This document shows, piece after piece, positions 16,653 through 25,194 of a stretch of 64,000 nucleotides of DNA. The notes beneath the pieces are model-generated. The model was not told the DNA's origin. It did no database searches and was given only the letters and a program-made list of their open reading frames with translations. How positions within the stretch are numbered: position 1 is the stretch's first letter; every line of letters starts with the position of its first letter. The stretch covers positions 1 to 64,000 of the forward strand of contig JBGAPF010000001.1 in the NCBI GenBank assembly GCA_044221445.1, written 5' to 3'. The stretch is from JBDHTS01 sp044221445. GTDB lineage: Bacteria; Pseudomonadota; Alphaproteobacteria; Micavibrionales; Micavibrionaceae. The translations under genes and the position numbers were made by a program.

Positions 16653-17951
16653 TCAGGCGATGATTTGTCCCTTGGCCAGCAGGTCATTGATACTGATATC
16701 CGTGACGCCGTTCAGGATAGCGACGTCGACGAAATGGGCGCTGCCGCCTTTACCGTCTATATCAACCGAGATCATCGTGGAGTTCGTACCCTGCTTGGTG
16801 GCATGGATGAAATCACTGATGGAGTCGCTCAGCGGATCGAAACCCTGCAGGATCAGGTGCAGGTCAAGCTTGTCGCCCTGCGTTTTGGAGAAGTCCTGGA
16901 TCGTATCGACGCCCGTCCCGACAGAGTCGAACACAAACGTGTCCCTGCCGTTACCGCCCCACAGCGTGTCGGTGCCGATGCCGCCGTAAAGGGTGTCGTT
17001 GCCGTCACCGCCTTTCAGCGTATCGTTCCCTGCTCCACCGGCCAGAACGTCGTTGCCGCCCTTGCCGTCCAGAACATCGTTGCCTCCAAGCCCGAAAAGC
17101 TTGTCGCTGCCGCTGGAGCCGTTCAGAGTATCGACCCCGTAGCTGCCAAGCTTGTAGCCTAGATCGGCAAGTTCTTGCCTGGTGCTGGAAGGCAGGTCAG
17201 CAAATTGCGCCTGCTTGATGACATCGAGCATTCCGGCGACGCCGGCGTCGTTGCCATTATGCCCGAAATCCACAAGCGAGTCATGCACGGCAGTCGGATC
17301 CATATAAGCCCCGATCTTGCTCATCAGGTCCCGCACGCTCGACGACGCAGCGTCCGCGTTCGGGATCCATGTCAGGTCGTGAAGAGCCTGCTGGGCCTGG
17401 GGCGTGATGCCGACCAGTTCCTTCTGCTCCGGCGTCAGGTAATCCGTCACCGCGTCCACGCCCTTCACGTTCCCGTTATGCGCGAAGTCCGCAAGGGAAT
17501 GCGCAATCGCGGAAGGATCGATATAGGCTCCGATCTTGCTCATCAGGTCCCGCACGCTCGACGACGCAGCGTCCGCGTTCGGGATCCATGTCAGGTCGTG
17601 AAGAGCCTGCTGGGCCTGAAGCGTGATGCCGACCAGTTCCTTCTGCTCCGGCGTCAGGTAATCCGTCACCGCGTCCACGCCCTTCACGTTCCCGTTATGC
17701 GCGAAGTCCGCAAGGGAGAACGCGATCGCGGAAGGATCCGTATAAGATCCTAGCTTTTGCGCAAAAACTCTTACTGTCTGGCTTGCTGCATCGGGGTTGG
17801 GGAAGGTTGTAATATCCGAAAGAATTGTACTGAAACTCTGGGGATTAAACGCAACGATCTGGGATTTTGTCAGGGAGTTTATTATGTCTCTTACAGCCTG
17901 CATGTTACCATTATGGGCAGCATTCAACAGTTTGGTCTCTAAAGCTGTCAT
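16653..17951 (-). CDS. RTX-type secreted protein with four N-terminal 73-residue repeats
   Basis: 432 residues, no Sec signal. Residues 1-272 are four copies of an unnamed repeat of about 73 residues (1-72, 73-145, 146-218, 219-272), each with an AHNGN-type motif, an LTPEQ-type middle and a PNADAAS...LG(A/S)Y end. Copies two and three are nearly identical. Residues 273-338 are glycine-aspartate RTX nonapeptides (GGNDVLDGKGGND) that bind calcium, followed by DTIQDFSKTQGDKLDL, typical of C-terminal targets for type I secretion. I infer export by a type I system, but none is encoded here. The repeat's AHNGN helix pair is loosely ankyrin-like. GAGGAGG precedes the ATG. Function is unknown. Confidence 0.85.
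   Translation of the reverse strand: MTALETKLLNAAHNGNMQAVRDIINSLTKSQIVAFNPQSFSTILSDITTFPNPDAASQTVRVFAQKLGSYTDPSAIAFSLADFAHNGNVKGVDAVTDYLTPEQKELVGITLQAQQALHDLTWIPNADAASSSVRDLMSKIGAYIDPSAIAHSLADFAHNGNVKGVDAVTDYLTPEQKELVGITPQAQQALHDLTWIPNADAASSSVRDLMSKIGAYMDPTAVHDSLVDFGHNGNDAGVAGMLDVIKQAQFADLPSSTRQELADLGYKLGSYGVDTLNGSSGSDKLFGLGGNDVLDGKGGNDVLAGGAGNDTLKGGDGNDTLYGGIGTDTLWGGNGRDTFVFDSVGTGVDTIQDFSKTQGDKLDLHLILQGFDPLSDSISDFIHATKQGTNSTMISVDIDGKGGSAHFVDVAILNGVTDISINDLLAKGQIIA
17312..17749. repeat. Two tandem 219-bp repeats inside the RTX gene
   Basis: The segment beginning CGATCTTGCTCATCAGG occurs at 17312 and again at 17531, and the two 219-bp copies are almost identical at the DNA level. They encode repeat units two and three of the protein. 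Near-identity compared with the diverged outer units points to a recent duplication and to possible copy-number change by recombination. Confidence 0.9.
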
Positions 17952-18252
17952 GTATTCCTCCTCAAGAATTATGACTATTTACACCATTAACTTTATTATG
18001 TTTACACAATTTGGTTAAAATTTTAATTAATTTTTTTAATATAACCTTAAGATACCATCCTGAAACAAACGGGAAACATAATATAAAACATATATATCAA
18101 TATGTTATATATGTTATTAAAACTAAATTACAAAAAATGGCAAATTGACGACTACAAAATTTCAAAAAATAAGGCGAAAATACCCTAATCATATCGCAGA
18201 AAATCCCGAATCGCCTTCCAGTCTGGCACTGTGCAATTCGGAGGAGAGAGCC
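17952..18252. other. AT-rich intergenic region between divergent genes
   Basis: 301 bp without a supported gene, much AT-richer than its surroundings. It must hold the promoters of the RTX gene (minus) and of the small gene at 18253 (plus). A 27-bp AT-rich inverted repeat (18088-18114, arms ACATATATA / TATATATGT) stands in the middle. A TTGACG near 18145 could be a -35 for the plus strand, but the -10 is poor. No confident promoter call is made. Confidence 0.5.
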
Positions 18253-18540
18253 ATGATTATAGACCATCCCTATATTCTATCGGCGAAGATCGTCACGCGC
18301 CATGATCCGTCCCAACAGTCCGTCAACACGCTTGTTCTTGAATCGTCTGTGGAACTCGACCAGCCATGGTACGAAACCAAGGACTTTAAAACGCATGAAC
18401 TGATGGAACTTCTGACACAGCTTCGCTCGTTCGCGGAATTCGATTTCGCGGACTTTCAGGCGGTCGAGGTGTATAGCCCGCATAAGCGTTACTATGCCCA
18501 CAATCTTGGCCATACGGGCCGCGCCGGCGCCTTCAGTTGA
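18253..18540 (+). CDS. Small unknown protein, related to its downstream neighbour
   Basis: 95 residues; not recognised. The ATG at 18253 is chosen for the GGAGGAGAG just upstream; an ATG at 18145 has no site. It is cytoplasmic-looking with no signal or membrane segment. The pattern L-VLESSVELD ... ELMELLTQLRSF ... VEVYSP resembles that of the next gene (LVLETNLTM ... DLLLSLEDII ... VEIVCMP), suggesting a tandem duplication. The spacing to that gene is 22 bp, so they are likely one operon. Confidence 0.7.
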   Translation: MIIDHPYILSAKIVTRHDPSQQSVNTLVLESSVELDQPWYETKDFKTHELMELLTQLRSFAEFDFADFQAVEVYSPHKRYYAHNLGHTGRAGAFS

Positions 18541-18562
18541 GCATTTACCAAGGAGAACGACC

Positions 18563-18841
18563 ATGTCTTCGGAAAACCAATGCGTCCAGAATATGTATCT
18601 TCGTCCGTCAGGCGATCTTTTAAGCAACGACCGTGGCGCTAACCTTGTGCTGGAAACGAACCTGACCATGAGCGCGGATCATGAATGCAAGGATCAGAGG
18701 CTGGGGGATCTGCTTCTGTCGCTTGAAGACATCATTGAAATGGCGAGCCCATCACGCACGCATATCGACATGGTCGAGATCGTCTGTATGCCGGTCAGCA
18801 AAAGCGTTGAGACGACCTATCGCGCCATGCGCGCTTCGTAG
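18563..18841 (+). CDS. Small unknown protein, second of a pair
   Basis: 92 residues; not recognised. AAGGAGA precedes the ATG at 18563. No signal peptide. It shares a similar strand-strand-helix-strand pattern with the gene at 18253. The last 25 bp overlap the end of dapF on the other strand. Confidence 0.7.
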   Translation: MSSENQCVQNMYLRPSGDLLSNDRGANLVLETNLTMSADHECKDQRLGDLLLSLEDIIEMASPSRTHIDMVEIVCMPVSKSVETTYRAMRAS

Positions 18842-19632
18842 ACATACTCGGCTGGACCGGTCATCAAAACATGGCCGTCTCCCGCGCGCCATTCCAGATG
18901 CAGCAAGCCGCCATCCAGGACGATCTCGGCCTTGCGCGCCGTAAGGCCGCGCCGCACGGCAGCGACAATCGTGGCGCAGGCGCCTGACCCGCAGGCTTCC
19001 GTAATGCCCGCCCCCCTTTCCCATACCCGCATCCTGATTTTGTCCGGCCTTATCACCTGCGCAAACTCGACATTGGTTCGTTCAGGAAACAACACGTGCC
19101 GTTCCACCTGCGGCCCCAGTGTCGCGATGTCGAATGAGTCGACCTTATCCACGAAAAACACAGCATGGGGGTTCCCCATGCTGACCGCCACAGGATCGGG
19201 CAGCAACCCGCCCGCGATCCCCAGGTGAAGCGTGTCGCGCTCCTCGGCCAGGGGAATGTCTTTCCAGTCCAGGCGCGGCGCGCCCATATCCGCCTCAACC
19301 ATCCCATTTACGTCGCGGCAGGCCAGAAGGCAGGTTTTCGTTTCGATGACGCAGGACGTCTTTTTCTCGGTGTCCATATACAGCCGTGCAACGCACCGAG
19401 TGCCGTTGCCGCAGGCTCCTGCTTCCGAGCCGTCCGGATTATAAATCCGCATGAACAGGTCGGCTTCGGCGCTGACCGGTTTTTCAAGCGTCAGCACCTG
19501 GTCACACCCTGCGCCGCGCCTGCGATTGGCAAGCGCCTGGATCGTTTTGATATCGGGCCGTCCCCCGTCCCGGATGTCCAGGATCACGAAATCATTGCCC
19601 AGGCCATGCATTTTGCGGAAAGAGAGAGACAT
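18817..19632 (-). CDS. dapF: Diaminopimelate epimerase
   Basis: 271 residues. Converts LL- to meso-diaminopimelate for lysine and peptidoglycan. The two active-site cysteines are visible: C74 in ACGNGTRC and C214 in EACGSGACA. The N-terminus FRKMHGLGNDFVILD is diagnostic. It is convergent with the small gene at 18563 and divergent from ffh, from which a repeat-bearing gap of 267 bp separates it. Confidence 0.95.
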   Translation of the reverse strand: MSLSFRKMHGLGNDFVILDIRDGGRPDIKTIQALANRRRGAGCDQVLTLEKPVSAEADLFMRIYNPDGSEAGACGNGTRCVARLYMDTEKKTSCVIETKTCLLACRDVNGMVEADMGAPRLDWKDIPLAEERDTLHLGIAGGLLPDPVAVSMGNPHAVFFVDKVDSFDIATLGPQVERHVLFPERTNVEFAQVIRPDKIRMRVWERGAGITEACGSGACATIVAAVRRGLTARKAEIVLDGGLLHLEWRAGDGHVLMTGPAEYVYEARMAR

Positions 19633-19677
19633 AATAGATTCCTTATTTTTCTAGGTATAGCGCGCCAGGCGATGTTT

Positions 19678-19732
19678 GTCATCCCGCAGCAAAGCGGAGA
19701 GAACGCATATCCCTACTTCGCTGCGGGATGAC
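19678..19732. repeat. Palindromic repeat with GTCATCCCG ends
   Basis: GTCATCCCGCAGC (19678-19690) faces its exact reverse complement GCTGCGGGATGAC (19720-19732), with 29 bases between. The outer sequence GTCATCCCG is shared with the inverted repeats around the GIY-YIG gene at 29153-29532, so this looks like a member of the same dispersed REP-like family. It lies in the dapF-ffh gap; the rest of that gap holds nothing I recognise. Confidence 0.7.
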
Positions 19733-19899
19733 AGCATTGAAACGGCAAGGAAAGAATTCTTGACTTTCCGCAGCCCTCCGCCTAATTTGCGCCCTGAAAT
19801 CACAGGCATCGATGTTTTTTGCCCGTGTCCAAGGATACCCCGCAGTCGGCGAACTTACGCTCACTGCGGTTAATCTGCTTTGTAAGGTTGATACGATAA

Positions 19900-21438
19900 G
19901 TGTTTGAATCGCTAAGCAATCGCCTGGGTGGCATTTTCGACCGCATGCGCGGACGCGGCGCGTTGCGCGAGGAAGATGTTAACGAAGCGATGCGCGAAAT
20001 CCGGGTGGCGCTGCTTGAGGCGGACGTTGCCTTGCAGGTCGTCAAGGACTTCATCGAAAAGGTCAAAGCCGAGGCCGTCGGCCAGAACGTCATCAAATCT
20101 GTCCGCCCGGACCAGCAGGTCGTCAAGATCGTCAACGACGCGATGACCGAAATGCTGGGCGGCGGAACCCCGGAACTCCAGTTTTCGTCGCCGCCTTGTG
20201 CTTATCTGATGGTCGGCCTGCAGGGGTCGGGCAAGACCACCTCGACCGCCAAGATCGCGAAGATGCTGACCGACCGCCAGCGCAAGAAAGTGCTGATGGC
20301 GTCGCTCGACATCCATCGCCCCGCCGCGCAGGAACAACTGCGCCAGCTGGGCGAACAGACCGGCATTGCAACCCTGCCCGTCGTCGCGGGGCAAAGCCCG
20401 CTCGACATCGCCCGCCGCGCCATGGAGACGGGCCGCAAGGAAGGCTTCGACGTCGTCATCCTCGATACCGCTGGCCGCCTCGCCATCGATGAAGCGCTGA
20501 TGAACGAGGTGGCTGAAGTCAGCCGCGCCACGCGCCCGGTTGAAACGCTTCTCGTCGCCGACGCCATGACCGGCCAGGACGCCGTAAACGTCGCAAAAGC
20601 TTTTGACGAAAAAGTCAGCATCACCGGCGTGATGCTGACCCGTGTCGACGGCGATTCCCGCGGCGGCGCGGCGATGTCTATGAAAGCGGTCACCGGCAAG
20701 CCGGTCAAGCTGATCGGCCTCGGCGAGAAATGGGACGCCATCGAACTTTTCCACCCGGACCGCATGGCCAGCCGCATCCTCGGCATGGGCGACGTGGTCA
20801 GCCTGGTGGAAAAGGCCGCCGAGACCGTCGACCGCGACCAGGCGGAAAAGATGGCCGCCAAATTCCAGAAAGGCGAGTTCGATTTCAACGACCTCCTGAG
20901 CCAGATGCGCCAGATGCAGAAAATGGGCGGCGTTGGCGCTATGATGAAACTGCTGCCCGGCCTCGGCAAGGTCGCCGCGCAGCTTGATTCATCCAAGCTT
21001 GACGACGGCCTGCTGCGCCGCCAGGAAGCGATCATCCTGTCCATGACGCCTGGCGAGCGCGCGAAGCCCCAGGTCCTGAACGCCAAGCGCAAGATCCGCA
21101 TCGCCGCCGGTTCCGGCACGACGGTGCAGGATGTCAACCGCCTCTACAAACAGCTGCAGGACATGCAGACGGCGATGAAGCGCATCAAGAAAATGGGCAT
21201 GGGCAAAATGATGGGCATGATGAAAGGGATGGTCGGCGATCAGGACGCCGAACTTCTCGCCAAAAGCATGGACCCTGAACTCCTGGCCCAGGACATGACG
21301 AAGCTGGGGCAGGATGTTGAAAGCCCGCTCGGCGCGAACCCTTTTCTCCCGGGCGGTCCCATGAACCGCGGCGGCAACCCTTTCAGCAATCCCATCGGAA
21401 GTCTTGGTGGATTGATGAATAAAAACAAGAAAAAATAA
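19900..21438 (+). CDS. ffh: Signal recognition particle protein Ffh (SRP54)
   Basis: 512 residues. GTPase that binds signal sequences and 4.5S RNA and delivers ribosomes to FtsY. The NG domain has GLQGSGKTTSTAKIA, DTAGRLAIDE and TRVDGDSRGGAA. The M domain (about 300-460) is methionine-rich with the SGTTVQDVNRLYKQL RNA-binding helix; a glycine/proline-rich tail ends in lysines. The start is a GTG at 19900, since the N domain begins FESLSNRLG right after it. It heads the run ffh-rpsP-rimM-trmD. Confidence 0.96.
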   Translation: MFESLSNRLGGIFDRMRGRGALREEDVNEAMREIRVALLEADVALQVVKDFIEKVKAEAVGQNVIKSVRPDQQVVKIVNDAMTEMLGGGTPELQFSSPPCAYLMVGLQGSGKTTSTAKIAKMLTDRQRKKVLMASLDIHRPAAQEQLRQLGEQTGIATLPVVAGQSPLDIARRAMETGRKEGFDVVILDTAGRLAIDEALMNEVAEVSRATRPVETLLVADAMTGQDAVNVAKAFDEKVSITGVMLTRVDGDSRGGAAMSMKAVTGKPVKLIGLGEKWDAIELFHPDRMASRILGMGDVVSLVEKAAETVDRDQAEKMAAKFQKGEFDFNDLLSQMRQMQKMGGVGAMMKLLPGLGKVAAQLDSSKLDDGLLRRQEAIILSMTPGERAKPQVLNAKRKIRIAAGSGTTVQDVNRLYKQLQDMQTAMKRIKKMGMGKMMGMMKGMVGDQDAELLAKSMDPELLAQDMTKLGQDVESPLGANPFLPGGPMNRGGNPFSNPIGSLGGLMNKNKKK

Positions 21439-21473
21439 CGACGTTTTAATCTTAAACTTTAAGGAGAACACAC

Positions 21474-21896
21474 ATGGCACTTGCAATCAGAATGACCCGC
21501 GGCGGACGGAAAAACCGCCCCTACTACCGTATCGTGATCGCCGACAAGCGCAGCCCGCGTGACGGCCGCTTCATCGAAAAAGTCGGTACGTATGATCCAC
21601 TGCTGAAAGCCGACGACAAGAACCGCGTCGTGCTGAACACGGAACGCGTGCAGTACTGGCTCGGCCAGGGCGCGCAGCCGTCCGACCGCGTCGCGCGTTT
21701 CTTGGGCCAGGCCGGTCTCGCGCCAATGCCGAAATGGAACGAAAGCCCGAAACAATCGGCCTCTAAACCGAAAACCGTCGAGCGCCTGCGCGAGAAGGAA
21801 GAAAAACGCAAGGCTTCTGAAGAAGCCGCGGCCGCTGCAGCCGCCGCGCCTGCCGAAGAGGCTCCTTCGGAGACCGCTGAAGAGTCCGCGGCTTAA
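21474..21896 (+). CDS. rpsP: 30S ribosomal protein S16
   Basis: 140 residues. The core (ALAIRMTRGGRKNRPYYRIV, then DGRFIEKVGTYDP) is S16. A C-terminal extension of about 50 residues, rich in Lys, Glu and Ala, is common in alphaproteobacterial S16. AAGGAGA stands before the ATG. The gap to ffh is 35 bp. Confidence 0.96.
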   Translation: MALAIRMTRGGRKNRPYYRIVIADKRSPRDGRFIEKVGTYDPLLKADDKNRVVLNTERVQYWLGQGAQPSDRVARFLGQAGLAPMPKWNESPKQSASKPKTVERLREKEEKRKASEEAAAAAAAAPAEEAPSETAEESAA

Positions 21897-21949
21897 CGAA
21901 CACTTATCCGGGGCGCCTAACAAAAGGCGTCCCGGACTAAGAGCGGTTC

Positions 21950-22456
21950 ATGAATAAATCCACGCGCATCCCCGTCGCCAAAATCGCCACCGCCCATGGC
22001 GTTCGTGGTCTCGTCAAACTTCATATCTCCGCCGAAGATCCGCACTTGCTCGAAAGCGGAAGGCTTTACGCAGACGAGCACACCGATAAAACGTATAAAC
22101 TCACCCTGAAAAATCCGATCGGCCGTTACTGGATCGCGGCCATCGACGACATAAACGACCGCACCGCCGCCGAGACCCTGCGCCATACCACGCTCTGGAT
22201 CGATAAGAATGTCCTGCCCGAAACGGCGGAGGGCGAATATTACGCAGCGGACCTGGTCGGGCTTCGCGCGGTCGACGCCGAAGGGGTCCTGCTTGGCACG
22301 GTGATCGCCGTTCCCGATTTCGGCGCGTCGCCACTGCTTGAGATAAAGCCCGACGGCCAAAGCAGTTTCTATTTACCCTTTACGAAACACTGCGTACCGC
22401 ATATCGATTTCAAAAACGGCACCTTGACTGCCTTTTTGCCGGAGGGTCTTGCATGA
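21950..22456 (+). CDS. rimM: Ribosome maturation factor RimM
   Basis: 168 residues. 16S processing factor that acts on the 30S head near S19. The N-terminal RimM barrel starts with RIPVAKIATAHGVRGLVK; the PRC-barrel second domain begins EYYAADLVGL, with the usual LLEIKPDG and the end LPFTKHCVPHIDF. The stop overlaps the trmD start (ATGA). Confidence 0.94.
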   Translation: MNKSTRIPVAKIATAHGVRGLVKLHISAEDPHLLESGRLYADEHTDKTYKLTLKNPIGRYWIAAIDDINDRTAAETLRHTTLWIDKNVLPETAEGEYYAADLVGLRAVDAEGVLLGTVIAVPDFGASPLLEIKPDGQSSFYLPFTKHCVPHIDFKNGTLTAFLPEGLA

Positions 22457-23151
22457 GCTGGCACGTCAGCCTGCTGACCCTGTTCCCGGAAATGTTCCCC
22501 GGTACGCTTGGTCTCTCATTGTCCGGCCGGGCGCTGGAACGCGGCGATTGGTCCTACACATGTGTCAACATCCGCGAATTCGGGGAGGGCCGCCACAAAA
22601 CGGTCGACGACACGCCGTTCGGCGGCGGGGCGGGCATGGTCATGCGGCCCGACGTCATTGAAAAAGCGTTGCTGTCTGTGCCTGCCCCGGGTCGCAGGGT
22701 ATACCTTTCCCCGCGTGGACGCGTGCTAGACCAGCGCCTGTCCGAAGACCTGGCCGCTACCCCTGCCGTGACCCTGCTCTGTGGCCGGTATGAAGGGGTG
22801 GACCAGCGCGTCCTCGACGCCCATTCATTCGAGGAAATCAGCATCGGCGATTACGTTCTTTCAGGCGGCGAACCGGCGGCTCTGGTCCTAATGGATTCCT
22901 GCATCCGTCTGTTGCCGGGCGTCATGGGCAATGAAGAGACCGTGTCCGAGGAAAGCTTTTGCGGCGGTCTGCTTGAATACCCTCATTACACCCGTCCCGC
23001 GCAATGGACAGCGTCTTCGGGCATGGTTTACGACGTCCCCGAAGTCCTCACCACCGGCAACCACGCAAAAATCACCGAATGGCGCCGCCGCCAATCCGAG
23101 GAGATTACGGCGCAGCGGCGCCCCGATCTTTCAGGACGCAAGACATCTTAA
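22453..23151 (+). CDS. trmD: tRNA (guanine-37-N1)-methyltransferase
   Basis: 232 residues. SPOUT methyltransferase making m1G37 and preventing frameshifting. Landmarks: LTLFPEMFPG, DDTPFGGGAGMVM, LLCGRYEGVDQRV and the trefoil-knot SIGDYVLSGGEPAALVL, then LPGVMGN. Coupled to rimM by a four-base overlap. The last 21 bp overlap a minus-strand remnant. Confidence 0.96.
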   Translation: MSWHVSLLTLFPEMFPGTLGLSLSGRALERGDWSYTCVNIREFGEGRHKTVDDTPFGGGAGMVMRPDVIEKALLSVPAPGRRVYLSPRGRVLDQRLSEDLAATPAVTLLCGRYEGVDQRVLDAHSFEEISIGDYVLSGGEPAALVLMDSCIRLLPGVMGNEETVSEESFCGGLLEYPHYTRPAQWTASSGMVYDVPEVLTTGNHAKITEWRRRQSEEITAQRRPDLSGRKTS

Positions 23152-23742
23152 CGCGTTTTGCAGACGCAATTCGCGGCTGGGGTGTGTTTTGACATTATCG
23201 TCAGGCGGGAAATAAGAAAAAATCCGTGTGATGCTCTCAGCCGTATAACCATATTTATGACGACCGGCGATCACTGCCGCGCAATCCGCCTTGTATTCCG
23301 TTTCAGGCGTTGATCCCCGTGCAGGGCCTGTAAAGGCATTGGTAGCGCCTTTCAGCGTGTCGCCGTTGATATGATGACCGCATTCATGGTCGGTCACATA
23401 ATTGACAACCATGGAAGGATAATCAAATACAGTGGGGCTGAGTTCAACAATGGCGCCGTCTATAACCGTATATTTCGACATAGCGATTGAGTCGCCTGGC
23501 ATGTCAGGCCGTTTTTGACTCATTGCGAGAGGCCCTGCCTTAATCTCTTTTTTTAAGATGAACCGGACTGTGTGGCCCGCCTGGTCGATGCAATGTTGTA
23601 AACTGGCAGTTTAACCGTTTGATAAATCAAGGGAGTCGCGCTACGGGCCGCGATGGATGCGCCTGTCCTGTGCCTGTGCGGCAGACGCAAAAGCGACGGC
23701 AAACGTAACGGCCAAAGGCGCCATGAATTTCGTTTTTTTCAT
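23131..23742 (-). pseudogene. Secreted zinc-metallopeptidase-like gene with two in-frame stops
   Basis: One frame runs from an ATG at 23742 to 23131. It begins with a good signal peptide (MKKTKFMAPLAVTF, ending AAQA), preceded by AGGG, then meets TAG at 23641-23643 and TAA at 23611-23613. It continues in the same frame with HCIDQAGHTVRFILKKE and the metallopeptidase motif HECGHH, a downstream ETEYKADCAAV that could supply the third zinc ligand, and a normal end. Both stops differ from Gln codons by one C-to-T change. I read it as a peptidase gene inactivated by nonsense mutations. A shortened product from the internal ATG at 23523 (130 residues, no signal) is possible but would be mislocated. 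Confidence 0.7.
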
Positions 23743-23931
23743 ATATATTGCCCTGTTCAACGTGGAACCTGGATGGGCTTTTCGCCTCATTCTCAATATG
23801 GTTCGAATATATCTTCCTTTCTTTTCCTTCTGGACACAACAAAGCGTAACGGAAGTTTATTTTATATTTTTCTAATACAGCGCAATATTATTACCTTAAG
23901 ACTTTGAAGCCCCTTTGTCGATGCCACCGGA

Positions 23932-23958
23932 TTGACAGTGCAGGACGCATAATATGCT
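23932..23958 (+). promoter_or_regulatory. Likely promoter of rplS
   Basis: A perfect TTGACA (23932-23937) is followed after 15 bp by TATGCT (23953-23958), itself inside an AATATGCT stretch. It lies about 120 bp upstream of the rplS start in a 334-bp gap (23743-24076) that otherwise shows no gene. The short spacer lowers confidence. It would explain why rplS is still expressed although the pseudogene separates it from trmD. Confidence 0.5.
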
Positions 23959-24076
23959 TGCACTTGCGGCGCCGGGACTGTAAAAAGCCTGCTGTGTCAC
24001 TAAACCCATGAAAAAGACAAGCGAACCGCTCCTTTTAAAGGATTTTCGGGTTCCGATAAGGGAAAGGATTGAGAAG

Positions 24077-24538
24077 ATGAATACCATACAGAAATTCGAG
24101 GCCCGCCAGCTGGCGAAGCTTCAGGAAAACAAGACGATTACCGAATTCTCCGTTGGCGACACCGTACGCGTCAACGTGATGATCAAGGAAGGCGACCGGG
24201 AGCGGATTCAGGCTTATGAAGGCGTGTGCATCGCCCGTTCGAACAACGGCGTGAACTCCAGCTTCACGGTCCGCAAGATCAGCTACGGCGAAGGCGTGGA
24301 ACGGATTTTCCCGCTGTATAGCCCCCGCATCGAAAGCGTCGACCTGGTGCGTCGCGGCTCCGTCCGCCGCGCGAAACTCTACTATCTGCGCGACCGTCGC
24401 GGCAAATCCGCCCGTATCTCCGAACGCACCACCGGCCACGGCATGGGCGACGATACAGGCGCGGATGTTCAGAATGCCGGGGAAACCCAGGCTGCTGAAA
24501 AGCCAAAAAAGAAATCGAAGAAAGAAGCCGCCGCTTAA
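24077..24538 (+). CDS. rplS: 50S ribosomal protein L19
   Basis: 153 residues. Sits at the 30S-50S interface. EFSVGDTVRVNVMIKEGDR, RIQAYEGVCIAR and RRGSVRRAKLYYLR are L19 signatures. The ATG at 24077 is chosen; a frame extension to 24008 has no similarity. The C-terminal tail is rich in Lys/Ala/Glu. The minus-strand pseudogene at 23131 intrudes between it and trmD, its usual neighbour. Confidence 0.95.
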   Translation: MNTIQKFEARQLAKLQENKTITEFSVGDTVRVNVMIKEGDRERIQAYEGVCIARSNNGVNSSFTVRKISYGEGVERIFPLYSPRIESVDLVRRGSVRRAKLYYLRDRRGKSARISERTTGHGMGDDTGADVQNAGETQAAEKPKKKSKKEAAA

Positions 24539-24555
24539 GCCGGCCAGGCTCATGA

Positions 24556-24589
24556 ACAAAAAGCCCCTCACGATGGAGGGGCTTTTTGT
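24556..24589 (+). terminator. Intrinsic terminator of rplS
   Basis: AAAAAGCCCCTC and GAGGGGCTTTTT form a perfect 12-bp stem with a six-base loop, ending in a T-run, 17 bp after the rplS stop. Symmetry means it can also terminate the minus-strand small genes that end at 24608. Confidence 0.93.
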
Positions 24590-24607
24590 ATGCAGGTCGA
24601 TAGCGGT

Positions 24608-24775
24608 CTATTGACCGCGTATGATCGCCGTCATCGCCGCCATGCCGCTGCTGACGGCGGGCAGTTCTATCGTGCTGGCCTTGCGGGCGACACTGTCTGC
24701 CACGCTTTTATCCCCTTCCGTCTCGGAAGGCTGGCTGAAGAAAATGGCCGTCTGGCTTGTTTGGGCAGGCAACAT
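24608..24775 (-). CDS. Very small unknown protein (55 residues)
   Basis: Starts at the ATG at 24775 with AAAGGAG ideally placed, and ends at a TAG just before the shared terminator. The product is Ala/Ser/Thr-rich with no clear signal or membrane segment. It follows the gene at 24791 by 15 bp, so the two probably form one transcript. The ribosome site and the position before a terminator are the main support; function is unknown. Confidence 0.5.
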   Translation of the reverse strand: MLPAQTSQTAIFFSQPSETEGDKSVADSVARKASTIELPAVSSGMAAMTAIIRGQ

Positions 24776-24790
24776 CGCGCTTTTTCTCCT

Positions 24791-25090
24791 TTATTGCTTC
24801 ATGGTGGAGACAGGGGCAGTCATCTCGAAGATCGACCCGTCAGGCCGTACGGCGGTCAAAAGCGCTGTGTCGCGGCTACGGAAAGCTTTCAGCATGATCG
24901 GCGACACATGGCCGAGCAGACGATCCGCCTCATGCAGGATGGCGTGGATATTGCCCTTTTCCACGTCGATGAGAATGGCGTCGGACTGGACGAAAGCCGG
25001 GTCGTCGAAGGCGATGCAGACGTCGCCGGTGCGGTTGCACAGGAAAGCGGCCTGAACCAGATCCTGCTGTACGAAATCCTGACCTGCCAT
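24791..25090 (-). CDS. Small unknown protein (99 residues)
   Basis: The ATG at 25090 follows AAAGGGG. The product begins MAGQDFVQQDLVQAAF and contains DVCIAFDDPAFVQSDAILID and a HAILHEADRLLGHVS helix. No signal peptide or transmembrane segment. I do not recognise it. A longer plus-strand frame across the same bases lacks a ribosome site and has poorer composition. Confidence 0.6.
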   Translation of the reverse strand: MAGQDFVQQDLVQAAFLCNRTGDVCIAFDDPAFVQSDAILIDVEKGNIHAILHEADRLLGHVSPIMLKAFRSRDTALLTAVRPDGSIFEMTAPVSTMKQ

Positions 25091-25194
25091 GACAAACCCC
25101 TTTATTCTGTTGCGCTGCACAACCAACGCTTAACCAGTATAAAAGGTGCGGCTTAAAAGCCAGTTAATACGATTATAGTAGAATTTATTTTTTA

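Noticed and set aside
17312..17749. CRISPR-like array
   Set aside because: The repeats are 219-bp coding duplications without spacers; no array of short repeats was seen anywhere in the window.
20202..21137. 311-codon minus-strand frame opposite ffh
   Set aside because: Antisense to a well-conserved SRP54 gene; composition is Ser/Met/Arg-rich noise.
24590..25156. 188-codon plus-strand frame after rplS
   Set aside because: Begins inside the rplS terminator and lacks a ribosome site; the minus-strand genes at 24608 and 24791 have good sites and better composition.
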